A stretch of 64,000 nt of DNA from positions 3,491,349 through 3,555,348 of the forward strand of contig NC_033637.1 in NCBI RefSeq assembly GCF_001540865.1, read 5' to 3'. Below are positions 10,467 to 22,598 of this stretch, in pieces. The position numbers and the translations under genes are program-made. The stretch comes from Ananas comosus (Eukaryota > Streptophyta > Magnoliopsida > Poales > Bromeliaceae). Below the pieces are notes generated by a model. It had not been told where the DNA came from. It saw only the letters and a program-made list of their open reading frames with translations, and did no database searches. The first letter of the stretch is position 1, and every line of letters starts with the position of its first letter.

Positions 10467-11169
10467 ACTTCTTATTTTGATTACTACAGAAATATTCATT
10501 TACTTGATTTTATGTTTTGTAATTATGAGAAACTATTGTGTACACTTGGTGTACTAGTACATTCTAATGCTGCATTTTTATTGATTATTTGTTTTATTTG
10601 ATTTTTCTATCTCTAGCAGCCGATATGTTGTCGTTTTTTAGTTAAAAATTGAGTAATTGAATTAACAACATGAACTGCAGTAAAAAAAAAAAATCTATAC
10701 AACATTTTCAAAACATGTTTACAAAAAAGAAAATTTTCTTTTAGTACGAGCATTAACATATTAATTAATAATATACAAAGATAATATTCTGGAGAGCTTA
10801 TTGTTGTATTGCTCTAAGTAAAAAAATAGTAAATGCTTTGGATTATCTTAACTATCATCCTTTCCGGTCACTACAATATAATTGGTTAATTATTTTGTTG
10901 TTAAATATTGTTAGTACTCATAATATAGAGCATTCCGATTGATTTATAGATTCAACTCAAAACATAATGTGTAATTTTTTCAAAAAAAAAAAAATATTAA
11001 GAACCTATATAAACAATATTTTGGAGGACTCTAGGGAATGGGAAAATTTTTATCACTGTACGATAAGTTTTTCGTTTGTTTTGTTAAGTGATACTATGAT
11101 GGACATATCGCAATGGATATATTAATTACGGTTACTCCAAAAAATATATATTTTTACGTCCTCAACCTC

Positions 11170-11230
<61 letters not shown>

Positions 11231-12087
11231 CGATCATTGATTATTAATCTTTAAAATGATTAAATTCTCATTATCTTCTCCCTCCCCATGCTTGTCCAGC
11301 CCAGAAAAACTTGCTTTTTAGCCCGGGCTCATGCGATACCCACTTTGGGCCCGATCCAATAACGGCCCAATATCGATGGGCTTGGGTTTTTATGCCTTGT
11401 TGAGGCCCAATCCTAGTAAACCCAAAAGGCCAATTGCTTGGTTATTACTAATTGGTCTAAGTCGTCAGGAACTTAGAAAAATTTCGGTTCCACCCAAATC
11501 CGTAGTACGGATTTTTGTGAGCAAAATTACTAAGTCCGTGACAAAGCGCTTGTTTAGCTCGGCTCGTGCAACATCTTTTCCGCGTAGAGGAAGATGCTTA
11601 GTAAACGAAAAAAAAAGAAAAGAAAAAAGACAAGAGTTTCGGATTTTGGTCTGTAGTTCTAGACTACTGGCGAATTTTAATTTATGATTATTTCAAATAA
11701 ACTTTAATTTTTTTGAACATAGGTTAGTTTATTGGTTATTAAAGATTTAGATAAATTCAACTATTATTTTGTTAGATCTAACCATAAATTCTAAATACAG
11801 ATTTCGTTAACTGTTAAGGCTAGCAGCTAATAACAATGTTAATTTTAAAATCCTCAATTAATTCTCAAAATTCCAACTAAAAAAATGTTAAAAAGCATTT
11901 ACTAATAAGTCTATTTTTAACCTGGTCTATTGGTAAGGTGTCCTCATTAATTAATTAGTTAAAAAAAAAAAAAATGTTCATCCACAGTAGCGTACTCCCC
12001 GTAACGCCATCACCATCACGCTTGCTAGATGTTCAAACTATCAATCTAGATGTTCAAAGAGAAGTTATTGCCTGCACCTGTTGTTTA
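10467..12087. other. Intergenic DNA with a long (TA)n array
   Basis: There is no defensible gene. A (TA)n array lies at about 11171-11228. The frame at 11331-11687 has no recognisable domain and ends in low-complexity sequence. Confidence 0.4.
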
Positions 12088-12626
12088 AGGAGTACGTCTG
12101 GTATACTTCTAGAAGCACGGAGCGCTCCGTGCTTCCAAGTTGTTTTCGATGTTGGGACTTTCGAATTGACGATCAGCTCCGTTAGATTTGATCTACAGTA
12201 TTTTAAGTATTTAGAGAATAAATTTTGCAATTTTTTGATATCATTTGCCTAGTGATCGAAGTGGCTTAAAATTAACGACTGAAAATAAAAATCTTACAAA
12301 ATATGATGATATGACATTAAAATTTTAGATCAAAAATATTGATCTTGTTTTCTATAGTATAAAGAATTTTCTATCAAAATTTTATGTGATTTGAATATTT
12401 CTACACCGCTAAACTTGCAAATGGCACACCATGGCCATTAAAATTATTGATTTTGAGCCTCTTTAATCACTAGGCAAATGATATCGAAAAATCACAAAAT
12501 TTATTTTTTACGTACTTCAAATACTTTAGATCAAGTTTAACGGAGCCGATCATCAATTCGAATATCCCAATATCGAAAACGATTTGGAAGCAAGAAAGCT
12601 CCGTGTTTCCAGAAACATACCAGTTT
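12088..12626. mobile_element. Fold-back repeat element, copy 2
   Basis: It shares 'ctttcgaattgacgatcagc' and, inverted, 'ttaacggagccgatcatcaa' with the copies at 7955-8465 and 13845-14376. The outer ends are also complementary ('gcacggagcgctccgtgctt' near the left, 'gaaagctccgtgtttccaga' near the right). Confidence 0.65.
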
Positions 12627-12799
12627 ACTCGTTGTTTAAGTACAATTAATACACCGCACCGTCAAAATTCTATCATAAAAAAGTCTACCGTATCAATTGA
12701 TACAGTTACACTCTATTTGCAATTCGAATTGTAGCAGTTTGATTCGAGTATATCAAACTAAACAATATACTTACATCAATATGCAGTTATAATTCCAGT

Positions 12800-13468
12800 G
12801 GCTAAATTACGGAAAACCCTCCTGTCAAAACTTGCTTTTTCACTTTCCCCTCCTGTCATTTAAAAATCTATACTTTGCTCCCTTATAAAATAAAAAATGT
12901 TCACAAGGGGGTATGGTGTGACAAAATGACCATTTTGTCCTTCGCCATTTTCGTCTTCTCCCTCATCCTCCTCATCCGCGGCGGAGGAGGCCGACCTCGG
13001 GCGGGACGCAGGCGACGACGCCGTCGTCGAGGAGGACGATCTCGTTGAGGGTGTCGGCCATGCGGCCGATGGAGGGCGGGATGCAGCTGCCGAGTTTGTT
13101 GTGGGCGATGACGACAATGGAGGCCGGGGAGTCGCCGAGGTTGGAGGGGATGGGCCGGCGGCGGCGGAGGCGGTTGGAGTTGAGGAAGATGGCGTCGAGG
13201 GGCAGTCGAAGAGGAGGTTGAGCTCGTGGAGGAGGGCGAGGCCGGCGAGGGCGCCGTCCCGGAAGCCATCGAAGCAACAAGAAAGAGGGGCGGAGGGGTA
13301 TTTTTGGCATAAAAATAAATATTATAACGGAAACCTAACAGAACCCTAACGGTAGGAGGTGAAGTGCACATTTTTTATTTTACAAGGAGGCAAGGTGTAG
13401 ATTTTTAAATGACAAGGAGGGAAAGTGAAAAAGCAGGTTTTGACAGAGGAGTTTTCTGTAATTTAGCC
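12800..13468. mobile_element. Pack-MULE with captured gene fragment
   Basis: Terminal inverted repeats of roughly 100 bp: the left end begins GGCTAAATTACGGAAAACCC and the right end is its reverse complement, ending TTTAGCC at 13468. They are near-identical to the ends of the element at 25441-26084, which has a 9-bp duplication. Here the flanking 9-mers do not match, so the target duplication is lost or never existed. The GC-rich interior (about 12960-13275) is unlike the AT-rich ends and encodes part of a plant cell-wall protein on the minus strand. Confidence 0.7.
12972..13270 (-). pseudogene. Captured fragment of a leucine-rich-repeat extensin-like (LRX) gene
   Basis: In one minus-strand frame the text reads LPLDAIFLNSNRL, then PIPSNLGDSPASIVVIAHNK, GSCIPPSIGRMADTLNEIVL and VPPEVGLL. 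That is the repeat region of plant LRX/pollen-extensin proteins, with the typical NLGxSPAS and CIPxSIG.M..TLNEI phrases. The upstream part (FRDGALAGLALLHELNLLFD) is in another frame, so at least one frameshift is present. There is no start, no extensin domain and no N-terminal signal. It is a captured piece inside the Mutator-like element, not a working gene. Confidence 0.7.
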
Positions 13469-13844
13469 TAGTTTTAATTATATATAACCAAATAGTTTCT
13501 TATTAGATATATTTTATTAGTTCAGCGAGAGTAAAAAATTAAATACAAATATTTTTAGAGATTTTTCCAGGATAAGTGATATGGCAAGAAGTTGTAGCAA
13601 CTAACTTTCCATTCACATAAGATGGATATTAAGTAGTTGGTGATTCCATCCTATCAATTAATCAACAAATACAAGTAGGAATTGACCAACACTGTCTAAC
13701 TGGAACAAATATTTTATTTTTCAACTGGGGACTTGCAAATGGAGACAGCCAGACAGGGAGCAAAGGCTTTTGGTAGATGATATGCTTCTCTCACTTTGTC
13801 ACCTGATGACTTGTACATCTATTTATTAGTGAACTATTTTTAGA

Positions 13845-14376
13845 GTCCCGCTGCTATACTCTTGTGACGACGTTCATCTTCGTACTCATAAATTATTTTC
13901 GATGATAGAGTTTTTGAATCGACGATCCATACTGTTAAACGTTATCTAGATCATTTAAAATTTTTAGAAATCAAATTTTATAATTTTTTGACATTATTTA
14001 TCTTACGATCAAAAGCTCGCAAAATTGATAATTTTTAACGACCGGTATAAAATAGTTGCTAGTTTAACGATATAAAACAATCAGAATCGGTTAAATTTTT
14101 GATAGAAATTTTATTCACTATTTAGATAAAAGATCAATAACTCCGATCTTAAATTGAAGAATTCAATCATCTATGTTTAGGATATCATTCTATTTCGACT
14201 GTTTATTTATACCCATCGATGGATTTTATCGTGACTTTGAAAAATTACGAAATTTATTTTTTAAAAATTTTAAATACTCTATATCATATTTGACGGAGTG
14301 AATCGTCGATTCAAAATCTCCATCATCGTAAACGATGAGTATGAAGGGCTCTATACTCGTAAGAGTATAGTAATCA
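13845..14376. mobile_element. Fold-back repeat element, copy 3
   Basis: Left part 'tttttgaatcgacgatccat', right part 'gtgaatcgtcgattcaaaat'; the ends carry complementary 'actcttgtgacgacgttcat' and 'tatactcgtaagagtatagt'-type text. It belongs to the same family as 7955-8465 and 12088-12626. Confidence 0.6.
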
Positions 14377-14386
14377 TACTCCTATT

Positions 14387-15100
14387 TTTAGGAAAAATTT
14401 CTTCAATACCCTTCCAAGCAGCTCTAATTTCATGAATACCCTTCAAAATTTTAAAATTTCATATTTGCCCTTCAAAAGTATGGAAAAGTTTCAAAAATAC
14501 CCTCACTGCTAGCAATCTGTTATATTAGTTTCAAAATACCAATTGTACCCTCTATTTTAATTTAATCACCACTCTCACAAATTTTTTTTTGAATATATGG
14601 AGACCCCCTCAATTACAACCCATTGTGAAATAGCCTTCTAAATTTAACTTTTTAATTAAAGTCTTTAAATTGAATGATTTTTTATTATAAAATTAGAGAT
14701 TTCATCTAATCCATTAATGATTCAAACAAATTTAATAATTTTAATAACTTCGTAGTATATAAAATTAAATAAGTTTCTGTTCAAAAAAGAAAATTAATAA
14801 AAACTTCAAGGATTTATTTAAATGACCTATAGTTGATAGTTTTAGTATAAATATCAAAAAAATAAGTGAAAAAAATTTGATTTTTAAACAAAAAGTGAAC
14901 AAATTAAGGGTAAAATGGTAATTTCATATTTTGAAATCAAATAAAAAAATGCTATGCCGACAGAAGTTAGCAAAAAGTAATGGCGAGGATATTTATGAAA
15001 GAAATATTGTATTTAGAGGGGTATTTGTGAAATTTAAAAAATTAAAAGGGTAGTTATGATATTTCATAATTTTGTGAGGGTACAAATAAAATTAACCCCT
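14387..15100. repeat. Dispersed AT-rich repeat(s)
   Basis: The first part repeats the phrase 'aataccctt' several times. The second part (about 14587-15096) resembles the first 550 bp of the window. No coding sequence is present. This is probably one or two nested non-coding elements. Confidence 0.45.
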
Positions 15101-16950
15101 ATTTTTATGTATTCACCGGCAAACTGTACAAGCTGGTGGATTGATCTAGGTAGATCAAATCGGTGAATGCATTACTAGGAGCATCTCGGCTATTTAATCG
15201 ACATATAAATAGCGATTCTCTTTCCTTCTACTTCTGCATGGCGGATCTAATTTTCGAGAGTAAGATCTTATCCAGAGCATTCTATTTTCTTATCACAGTT
15301 TGAGTTGATAAAATTAGAATAACGATGGAGTTTTCTCTGAGTTTAGGAGAATTTCCGCTAGTGTTCCTTTGGTACTCCTCTACGAGGCCAAAGGGGAAAG
15401 AACCAATCTTTTTTTCTTTCAAAAATTTTTGGCATCGATTTTTTTTTAGTTCTTTTTTTCCCCACTTTTGATCCGACCTAACATCTTACTGTGAAATTGG
15501 TTTCATAACCTACAGTACTATGATCTCAAAATATACTATAACATTACACAATAAATTTTAAAATGCTAACTCCTGATATATAGTTTTTAAGACTATGAAC
15601 AAATAATAAATTTCAAATATTATTTAAGTTTTTTAGATATTGCTCGTCACGTCCATTAATTAGATAATATTAATAATCCAATATTTAGTGTGGTACATAT
15701 GATGTACGGATGCACAGGGTTCGTGCAACAATCTCTCAGTACGACCAGCGAATAGGGGCCCACAATCTGACCGACATGCGCCATCGATCTACTCAATGCG
15801 CTGCTTAATTCAACTAATCATCATTAATAAAAACCAAACAACCCACACTTTTTAAAGCACCTGGGCTATACTGCTACGTGTACCTTAGAATGTACCCCAG
15901 AATACTACGGCTTTTTGAATGATTTGAAATTTTAATCCGATAAAAATTTGAAGTTTAAAAGTTACATTAATTTTAAGGGCTCGAAAACATTGATTAACCG
16001 ATAACATTTTGGTTCATTTTGGATATGGATGGTAATAATAGAAGTTACTTTTTTTGGAATAAGATTTAAAATATTTTTTTTACAGCTTATTATTTTACGG
16101 ACTAGATGATCGATATACCTCATCGTATTTTCTTATTTATTTTATTTTTAAATTATTATTAAAAATATTAAAATATTATATTTTTATTTGGTTTTTAATG
16201 CTTCGCGTCAATATTTTTTTTTATTTTGAGAGAAAGATAGCATGCTATTCGTTTAATTTTTTAAAAAATAAATTTTATTGAAAATATAAAATAACTAAAC
16301 TTTGAATTTAAAATTTATGTTATATATGAAGTGATCTCTATAGTGTTTAATCTTATTTCCTCCTCTTCTCTGCTTGTACAGGTCATAATTTACTTTCATT
16401 GTTGTAATGGTTTTACAAGCTTAATAAAAATTTAGAAACAAATTTTATTTAAACAAAAATCATGTAATTTATAATATTATAAAATTTTATTTAATTTTTA
16501 GCGACAAATCTTGTAAAAAGTATATATATATAAAAAAAAATAGGACACAACGTTTTGAATCGCAAAATAATAAACCAATGCTTAGCTTTTTTATATATAT
16601 TTTTTTATAGGATCTCGTACCATCACGGACATGCTCTCTCATCTAGTCATCTCATCAAAAACATTCCAAAAAGGGCCGAAATAATATTTGGTATTGACGG
16701 GACATTGAAATTTATCTAATGTAAGAGTTACTTTTTTATTTTTTAAAAAAAATTATAAAACTAATATGATAAAATTAGATTATTACAATCCCAATAATAT
16801 TTTAATTTTAAACTAAACAAAAATATGTATGTGATATATTCTCCCCCGCAATCCCAACGAAATTAAGCTTTAAACTTCTAATCTTTTACCAGAAAATGAG
16901 AAAAAAAAAATTCTACTAATCAATTCGCAGGGTACCATTATTAGTCAGAT
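15101..16950. other. Intergenic DNA upstream of the carboxylesterase gene
   Basis: I see no gene. About 16205-16290 looks like a minus-strand LINE/SINE 3' tail: its reverse complement contains 'aatagcatgctatctttctc', similar to the tails at 10425-10466 and 31661-31812. The last few hundred bases may hold the promoter of the carboxylesterase gene, but no distinct element is clear. Confidence 0.4.
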
Positions 16951-17208
16951 TAGATTAGGAAGATTAGATCATTAAAGATTAAATTAAGAAGATAAGAAAG
17001 CGCTGCAGGGACAAGCTGGCACACCGCGCTCACCACCACCCTCACACTCACCATCAGCATCGCCACCGCCAACAACAGCAACAAAAAGAAGCGCCTTCCC
17101 CATCCCCCCCCCCCCCAATCCCGTGCTTCCCCCTCCCCTCTCCCATGGCCCCACCCCTTTTCCCCCTCCCTCACTCCACCCAGATTCCCACCCTATCTCC
17201 CCCTCCTC

Positions 17209-17242
17209 TTCCGACGACGACGACGACGACGACGACGACGCC
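17209..17242. repeat. (GAC)n microsatellite just before the carboxylesterase ATG
   Basis: About nine GAC units end directly before the ATG at 17243. The upstream frame is open and in phase with the gene, so an earlier start at 17123 would add 40 residues ending in a poly-Asp run. I treat it as 5' UTR because the family normally starts at MPSVGIKLYSVLFK. Confidence 0.6.
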
Positions 17243-20200
17243 ATGCCCAGCGTAGGGATCAAGCTCTACAGCGTCCTCTTCAAGCTCCTCCTCCGCCACC
17301 GCCTCCACCACCTCCCCGGCTCCGGCTCCTCCTCCGGCGGCGGCGGAGGAGGAGGCGCCGCCGCCGCCGGAGGAAACCCTTTCGGGGTATCATCACGCCC
17401 CGACGCCGATGGCGTCGCCACCAAGGACATCCACATCGACCCCCTCACCTCCCTCTCCGTCCGCATCTTCCTCCCCGATCCCTCCCTCTTCGCCCCCTCC
17501 CCCCACCAGCACCCCCCTCTCCGCCGCAACAGCTTTCCCGCTCCGCCGCCCTCCGCTGCGGCCCCCGATCTGTCACGCCGCGCCAGCTTCGGCGCCGCCG
17601 CGTACCGCGGGTACCTCCCCGCCCTCGATGGGGGCGGGGGCCGGGGCCGCGCTGCGGCGGCGCGGCGGCTCCCCGTGGTGGTCCAGTTCCACGGGGGCGC
17701 GTTCGTCTCCGGGAGCGCCGATTCGGCCGCGAACGATCTCTTCTGCCGCCGGATCGCGCGGCATTGCGAGGCGATCGTGATCGCGGTCGGGTACCGGCTC
17801 GCGCCGGAGTGCCGGTACCCCGCGGCTTTCGAGGACGGGCTCAAGGTGCTCAATTGGCTCGCGAAGCAGGCGAATCTGGCGGAATGCAGCAAGTCGATGG
17901 GGAGCATCAGGCTCGGGGCCGGGGGCGGCGCTGGGGCCGTGACCGCGAAGGCCGGTGTGCAACGCTACATTGTCGATGCCTTCGGGGCCTCGTTGGTGGA
18001 GCCGTGGCTCGCGGCTCATGCCGATGTCTCCAGGTTCCTTTCTGCCCTCCTGCTGTTCTTTAGCATTGCTCGCGCAATTGTGGTTTGATCTGTAGAATAT
18101 TCATGGTCACTTTCATTTTATTGCATCGTAGGATAAAGATGTGTAGTTTGTTTGAATTGCAAAATAATACTGCAAACTAAAAAAACAAAAAAATGGTGAT
18201 GTTGTAGGATTATGGTGAGAATTAAGGGGTGGAAGCTTGTGCTCAAAATTTTATGCCCATTGGTACCGGACTAGGTGATGCAATTGGTTAAATTAGCTCT
18301 GAATGCTTATGACACGCCGAACAATGTCTAGTACTGTAAGTTTTAATAGCTTAAGGATAGCTGAAGAAAGAGGGCTAAGAATACGCCTTCTCATTGTCTT
18401 CTTATGTTCATTTTGTACTTAAATATGTGGCTAGTTGATTGCGCAGGTTCAAAGGTATAACCAGTTATTGCTACTTGCAGAATATAATCCTATGGAGTTT
18501 TAGCTGTGTTGAATATGATGGTCTTGTGAGATATCTGTGATCTTGTATGTATGTGCTTTTGAAAGTTGCTTGAAATTGAATATTGTGTAGGATTATTAAA
18601 CTATAAATAGGGATTTCATGTACGAATGACGAGTATTGCAGTCAATGAAGTTTTTTTGAAGGATTAACTGCATACATAGATTTAGGAGGTTGCCAATTTG
18701 TATCATGTTAATGATCATGAGGATAATAAGCATAGAAATATGAATAACTGAAAGTCAGAATTTGGATTAAGGAGCACAAAATTACTGCTAAATCAAATTG
18801 AGTTAGAAGAACAATCTTTTGTTCCATTGGCCGATTTCCCAGGCTAGCTTGTTTGATCGATTGGGCGATCTATTGATTTAATCTGTGCATGTTTCCAAAC
18901 GAAGCATCATGAAGAACCAGGAAAATAAAGTGGAGTTGCCCTCTTTGTTTTCTTGTTTTATTTTCTCATTGAGCACTGTTTGAAAATGCGCGCCTGAGGC
19001 GCGCGCCTAGGCGCGAGGCGCAGGCCTCAGCGCCTCAGCAATAGTGAGGAGCAGCACTATTGCTGAGGCGCGCGCCTCCGGCCTGAGGTGCGTGCCTCAA
19101 GAGGCGCGAGGCGTGCCTGAGGCGCGCGCCTTGCAATATTTAAGTTTATAGGGATTTTTTATTCAAGTTTTTAAGTTGTCGGATTTTGAATTTACATCTT
19201 ATACTTTAACCTGATAAGATATTTAAAAAATCTTAAAAGAAATTTTTAAAAAATGTAAGTTTTCGGGTTGTCGGATTTTGAATTTGTATCTTATACTTTA
19301 AACCCGATAAGATACTTAAAAAATCTTGAAAGAAACCCACAAAACTCTTAAAAAACCAGCCGCTCGCCCCCTCCTCTCCATCTCTTGTTCTCCCACATCC
19401 TCTCTCTGTCGAGCATCCAACAGTAGCTGTGTTAGCAGCGGCAGCAAACCAGCGGTGGCCAGAACAAGCAACTAGCAGCAATGGTAGTAGAAAATAAGAA
19501 GCAGCTGCAGCATAAGCAAAAACATCAAATTAAACTATATGCATGTGTTTTCTTTACTCTTTGATGGTTATTTGGAATTTATTAATGTAGAACATCAAAT
19601 TAAACTAAACTTAGTAAATGTGAGCCTCGCCTTCTTGAGGCACGCGCCTCGCAGTGCACCTCGCGCCTAGGCTCCAGGAGAGTCTTGTGCCTCTCCGCGC
19701 CTCGCGCCTGACTTTGACTGGATCAGAAGCTAGAGAGAGAGAGAGAGAGCGCGCGCGCGCTTCAATATGCTGTCAGCTACTTGGCCTTGCTTGTACAAGA
19801 AAGAAATGATATTTGAGGTCTATCATCAACTCATGGAATATGAGAAGAAACGGGCAATGGTGCAATTTTGGAGAAAGAAACACATTTTTGCTACCTCCTC
19901 CTTTTCCTTCTGTTCGGAATATCTAGCCAATGACCGTCTATGATATACTAAAACCATTTCATCAATATCTAATGAAATTTAATGAATATAACACCTTAAG
20001 CAAAACAAATTTATGATGGTGTTAACCTTGCTTCAACTAATATCATGCTTTGTTTGAGCTTTCTCTTCAATTTATGTCTTCTTGGATTTTGCCAGGTTGC
20101 ATTAAGGAAAAGTCGTTTTGATTTCATTCTTCTTGTGCTATTATCATAAAGCATCATTTGATTTCAAGTATGACATGGTGAACATCTTAGATTCATTAGG

Positions 20201-21550
20201 AGAGATAATTCAGCTAGTGGCCCCCTTAATACTAGAGCATAGACACTGATCGAGTTTAGGTTGATGTAACTTGATAGACACCGATTAGGCAACTTTTTCA
20301 CTGGTATGCACATTGATATACCTTAAGTTGCTTCTGTGCCATATATGCCAAATAGCATGCCAACTAACATGCACTGGCAATTCTAAAGGCAATACACAAG
20401 CTTATATCTAGTTCTTTAATGTGATTGAAGATTTATAACTTTTGACTAAATATTCTCTGCTTGAATCTTTGTTTAAAAGCGACACACAAGTGAGGTCTAA
20501 TCCATGCAGTGAGTAGATAAACTCTAAACATTAAAACAAGGTATTACTAAACTCTGCCGTCATAGAAGAAACAGAGAAGAATGTGAACATTTCTGTATTA
20601 TCAAAAAATTTTAAAAAAAAATCTTTCGAAGCACTATATTAAGTGTACTAATATCAACCAATTGCTAATAGATGGCACATTAGATGATTGATATGTTAGA
20701 CACTAACACTACATGGCTAGCTTAATTTTGGTACTCATGTTATGCATTATCCTTTTTATGCTGTACCAATGGTAACTTCTTCCTGAAGAAAATATCGTTT
20801 TTTTAACCCCTGTGCAAATGCTTTTCTTACCTCTTTTTGTAATAACCTATTCATGCTGTTGGTTATTCTTTTGCTATAATCTGGCATGTTTTGAAATTGA
20901 TCCTTCAATGTTGCTTTTCAAATTTCATGAAGTTGATTAATTCACTGGTTATTATTTTCCCTCTTACGAAGTGCTCCCTATTCTAAATTTCCTTCCTACT
21001 ATGCTGTAACAGGTGTGTTCTCCTCGGCGCAAGTTGCGGAGCAAACATCGCAGATTATGTGGCCCGAAAGGCAGTCGAGGCTGGGAAGCTATTAGACCCC
21101 GTCAAAGTGGTCGCGCAGGTTCTAATGTACCCATTCTTCATTGGCAATGTCCCAACTCAATCGGAAATAAAGCTAGCAAACTCCTACTTCTACGACAAGC
21201 CGACGTGCCTGCTTGCCTGGAAACTCTTCTTACCTGAGGAAGAGTTCAGCTTAGACCATCCTGCCGCAAACCCTTTAGTACCTGGAAGGGGCCCGCCATT
21301 GAAGTGTATGCCCCCGACTTTGACTGTGGTCGCGGAGCACGACTGGATGAAGGACCGCGCAATCGCTTACTCCGAGGAGCTCCGGAAGGTGAATGTTGAT
21401 GCGCCGGTCCTTGAATACAAGGACGCAGTCCATGAGTTTGCAACACTTGATATCCTGCTCAAGACGCCGCAAGCTCAGGCCTGTGCCGAGGATATTGCTA
21501 TATGGGTCAAGAAGTATATATCTTCTCGCGGACATGAGTTCTCGTATTAG
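17243..21550 (+). CDS. Carboxylesterase of the CXE11/CXE16 type (alpha/beta hydrolase)
   Basis: Two exons, 17243..18033 and 21013..21550, joined through GT-AG borders in phase 2, give 442 aa. The product is an alpha/beta-fold serine hydrolase related to gibberellin-receptor-like carboxylesterases, probably acting on small ester substrates. MPSVGIKLYSVLFKLLLRHR is typical of the CXE11/16 branch. The oxyanion HGG is at residues 150-152 and the nucleophile elbow GASCG has Ser271. Asp374 (AEHDWM) and His404 (AVHEF) complete the triad. Residues about 30-120 contain serine/glycine-rich low-complexity sequence. The 2.98-kb intron carries transposon-like DNA, including a GC-rich palindromic block. 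The left border of the tandem duplication lies inside this intron, so exon 2 occurs again at 33466-34003. This is the only complete copy. Confidence 0.92.
18975..19735. repeat. GC-rich GAGGCGCG-palindrome element in the intron
   Basis: Two blocks (about 18987-19132 and 19620-19712) are packed with GAGGCGCG/CGCGCCTC words in both orientations. They flank an AT-rich core with a near-exact internal repeat ('gttgtcggattttgaattt' twice). The arrangement resembles plant hAT-type elements with subterminal motif clusters, but I could not fix the ends or a target duplication. Confidence 0.5.
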
Positions 21551-22364
21551 ATATTGTAGATTAGACGGTACGGGTTTTTTCAAACCATTTTAGGTATTGG
21601 GAAAAGAGCTGGAACCTTCCTCCCTGAAGTTAAGTTATTGCACGACGAAGGCTACGGCTACTGATCATTAGTACGTTCAACCACGCAGAGCTACATTTGA
21701 CGCAGTAAGAGAGAGCGCAGAGCTGCATTTGATGCAGTAAGAGAGAGAGAGCGAGAGGAAGGGAGATACAGGGAGAGGATGTATTGATCTGCTTTAACTT
21801 GTGTTAATGACAGTCAAGTTCTTTGGCACGTGTTATGCCATTAAATGCACGAACCATTCTATATAAATAAATATCCATGATAATCCAAATTCTCTTTTTC
21901 TTTAAATGATGATATCAACAGATTTGGTTTTGATAATCTATTTTGATATTGACAAGCGGATTTATCAAAATTAAATAAATTTGACCTAATTTAGTAAACC
22001 TAATATGCTTGCTTTCAAAATCATGCCCGTTGATATCACTTTGCCCTTTCTTCTTGTTTTCCTCTTGCTCTTTTCATCTCCGTCTCTTCTAAGGCAGTAA
22101 AATTATCTAGTTCTACTCTATGTGCTGCTTAGATATCAGCTTTGAAGATACCCAAAAGAGTTCATTTTAATACACAACTATATATATAAGAAGAGAAAGA
22201 AATAACATCTCACTTGCTAACTATAAGAATTACCAATAAAGATAATCACCAACCAACCAATGAAACAGTAATCTGAAACAAGCCGGAGAAATACATGGAA
22301 GGGAAACAATATATAAGCAAACAACAACAGGAAGGTAACTAACAGTAGGCCTCTTCTCTTCAAC

Positions 22365-22598
22365 CTAGTAGAAGAGTGAAATTAGGAACGCGAGCCCGGC
22401 GAAGAGGGCGGAAGCGGTTGACGGGATCTCGCGGAAGGCGGAGGAGCTACCTCCGCCACCTCCGCCACCTCCGCCACCAGCAGTTGGCGGGGGTGTGGGG
22501 CCGTCCGCAGCCATTGCAGACGCGCTCATCAGCAATACCGCCATGAAGAGCACCGCGGTGCGAACGGCGAGAGAAGAACTTGCAGTAGTTGCAGCCAT
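22365..22598 (-). CDS. Small secreted, probably GPI-anchored glycine/proline peptide
   Basis: Encodes 77 aa. An N-terminal hydrophobic stretch (residues about 11-28, LAVRTAVLFMAVLLMSASAM) fits a signal peptide with cleavage near AMA-AD. A short DGPTPPPT segment follows, then ten glycines, SSSAF, and a C-terminal hydrophobic tail (STASALFAGLAFLISLFY) that fits a GPI-anchor signal. The mature peptide would be only about 25-30 residues, comparable to arabinogalactan peptides, although the proline content is low. The duplicate at 34822-35118 preserves both ends but has an enlarged glycine-rich middle. Conservation of an open frame in both duplicates supports a real gene. Function is not known. 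Confidence 0.75.
   Translation of the reverse strand: MAATTASSSLAVRTAVLFMAVLLMSASAMAADGPTPPPTAGGGGGGGGGGSSSAFREIPSTASALFAGLAFLISLFY

Noticed and set aside
17266..17907. A 213-codon minus-strand frame opposite the carboxylesterase exon 1
   Set aside because: Antisense shadow of GC-rich coding DNA.
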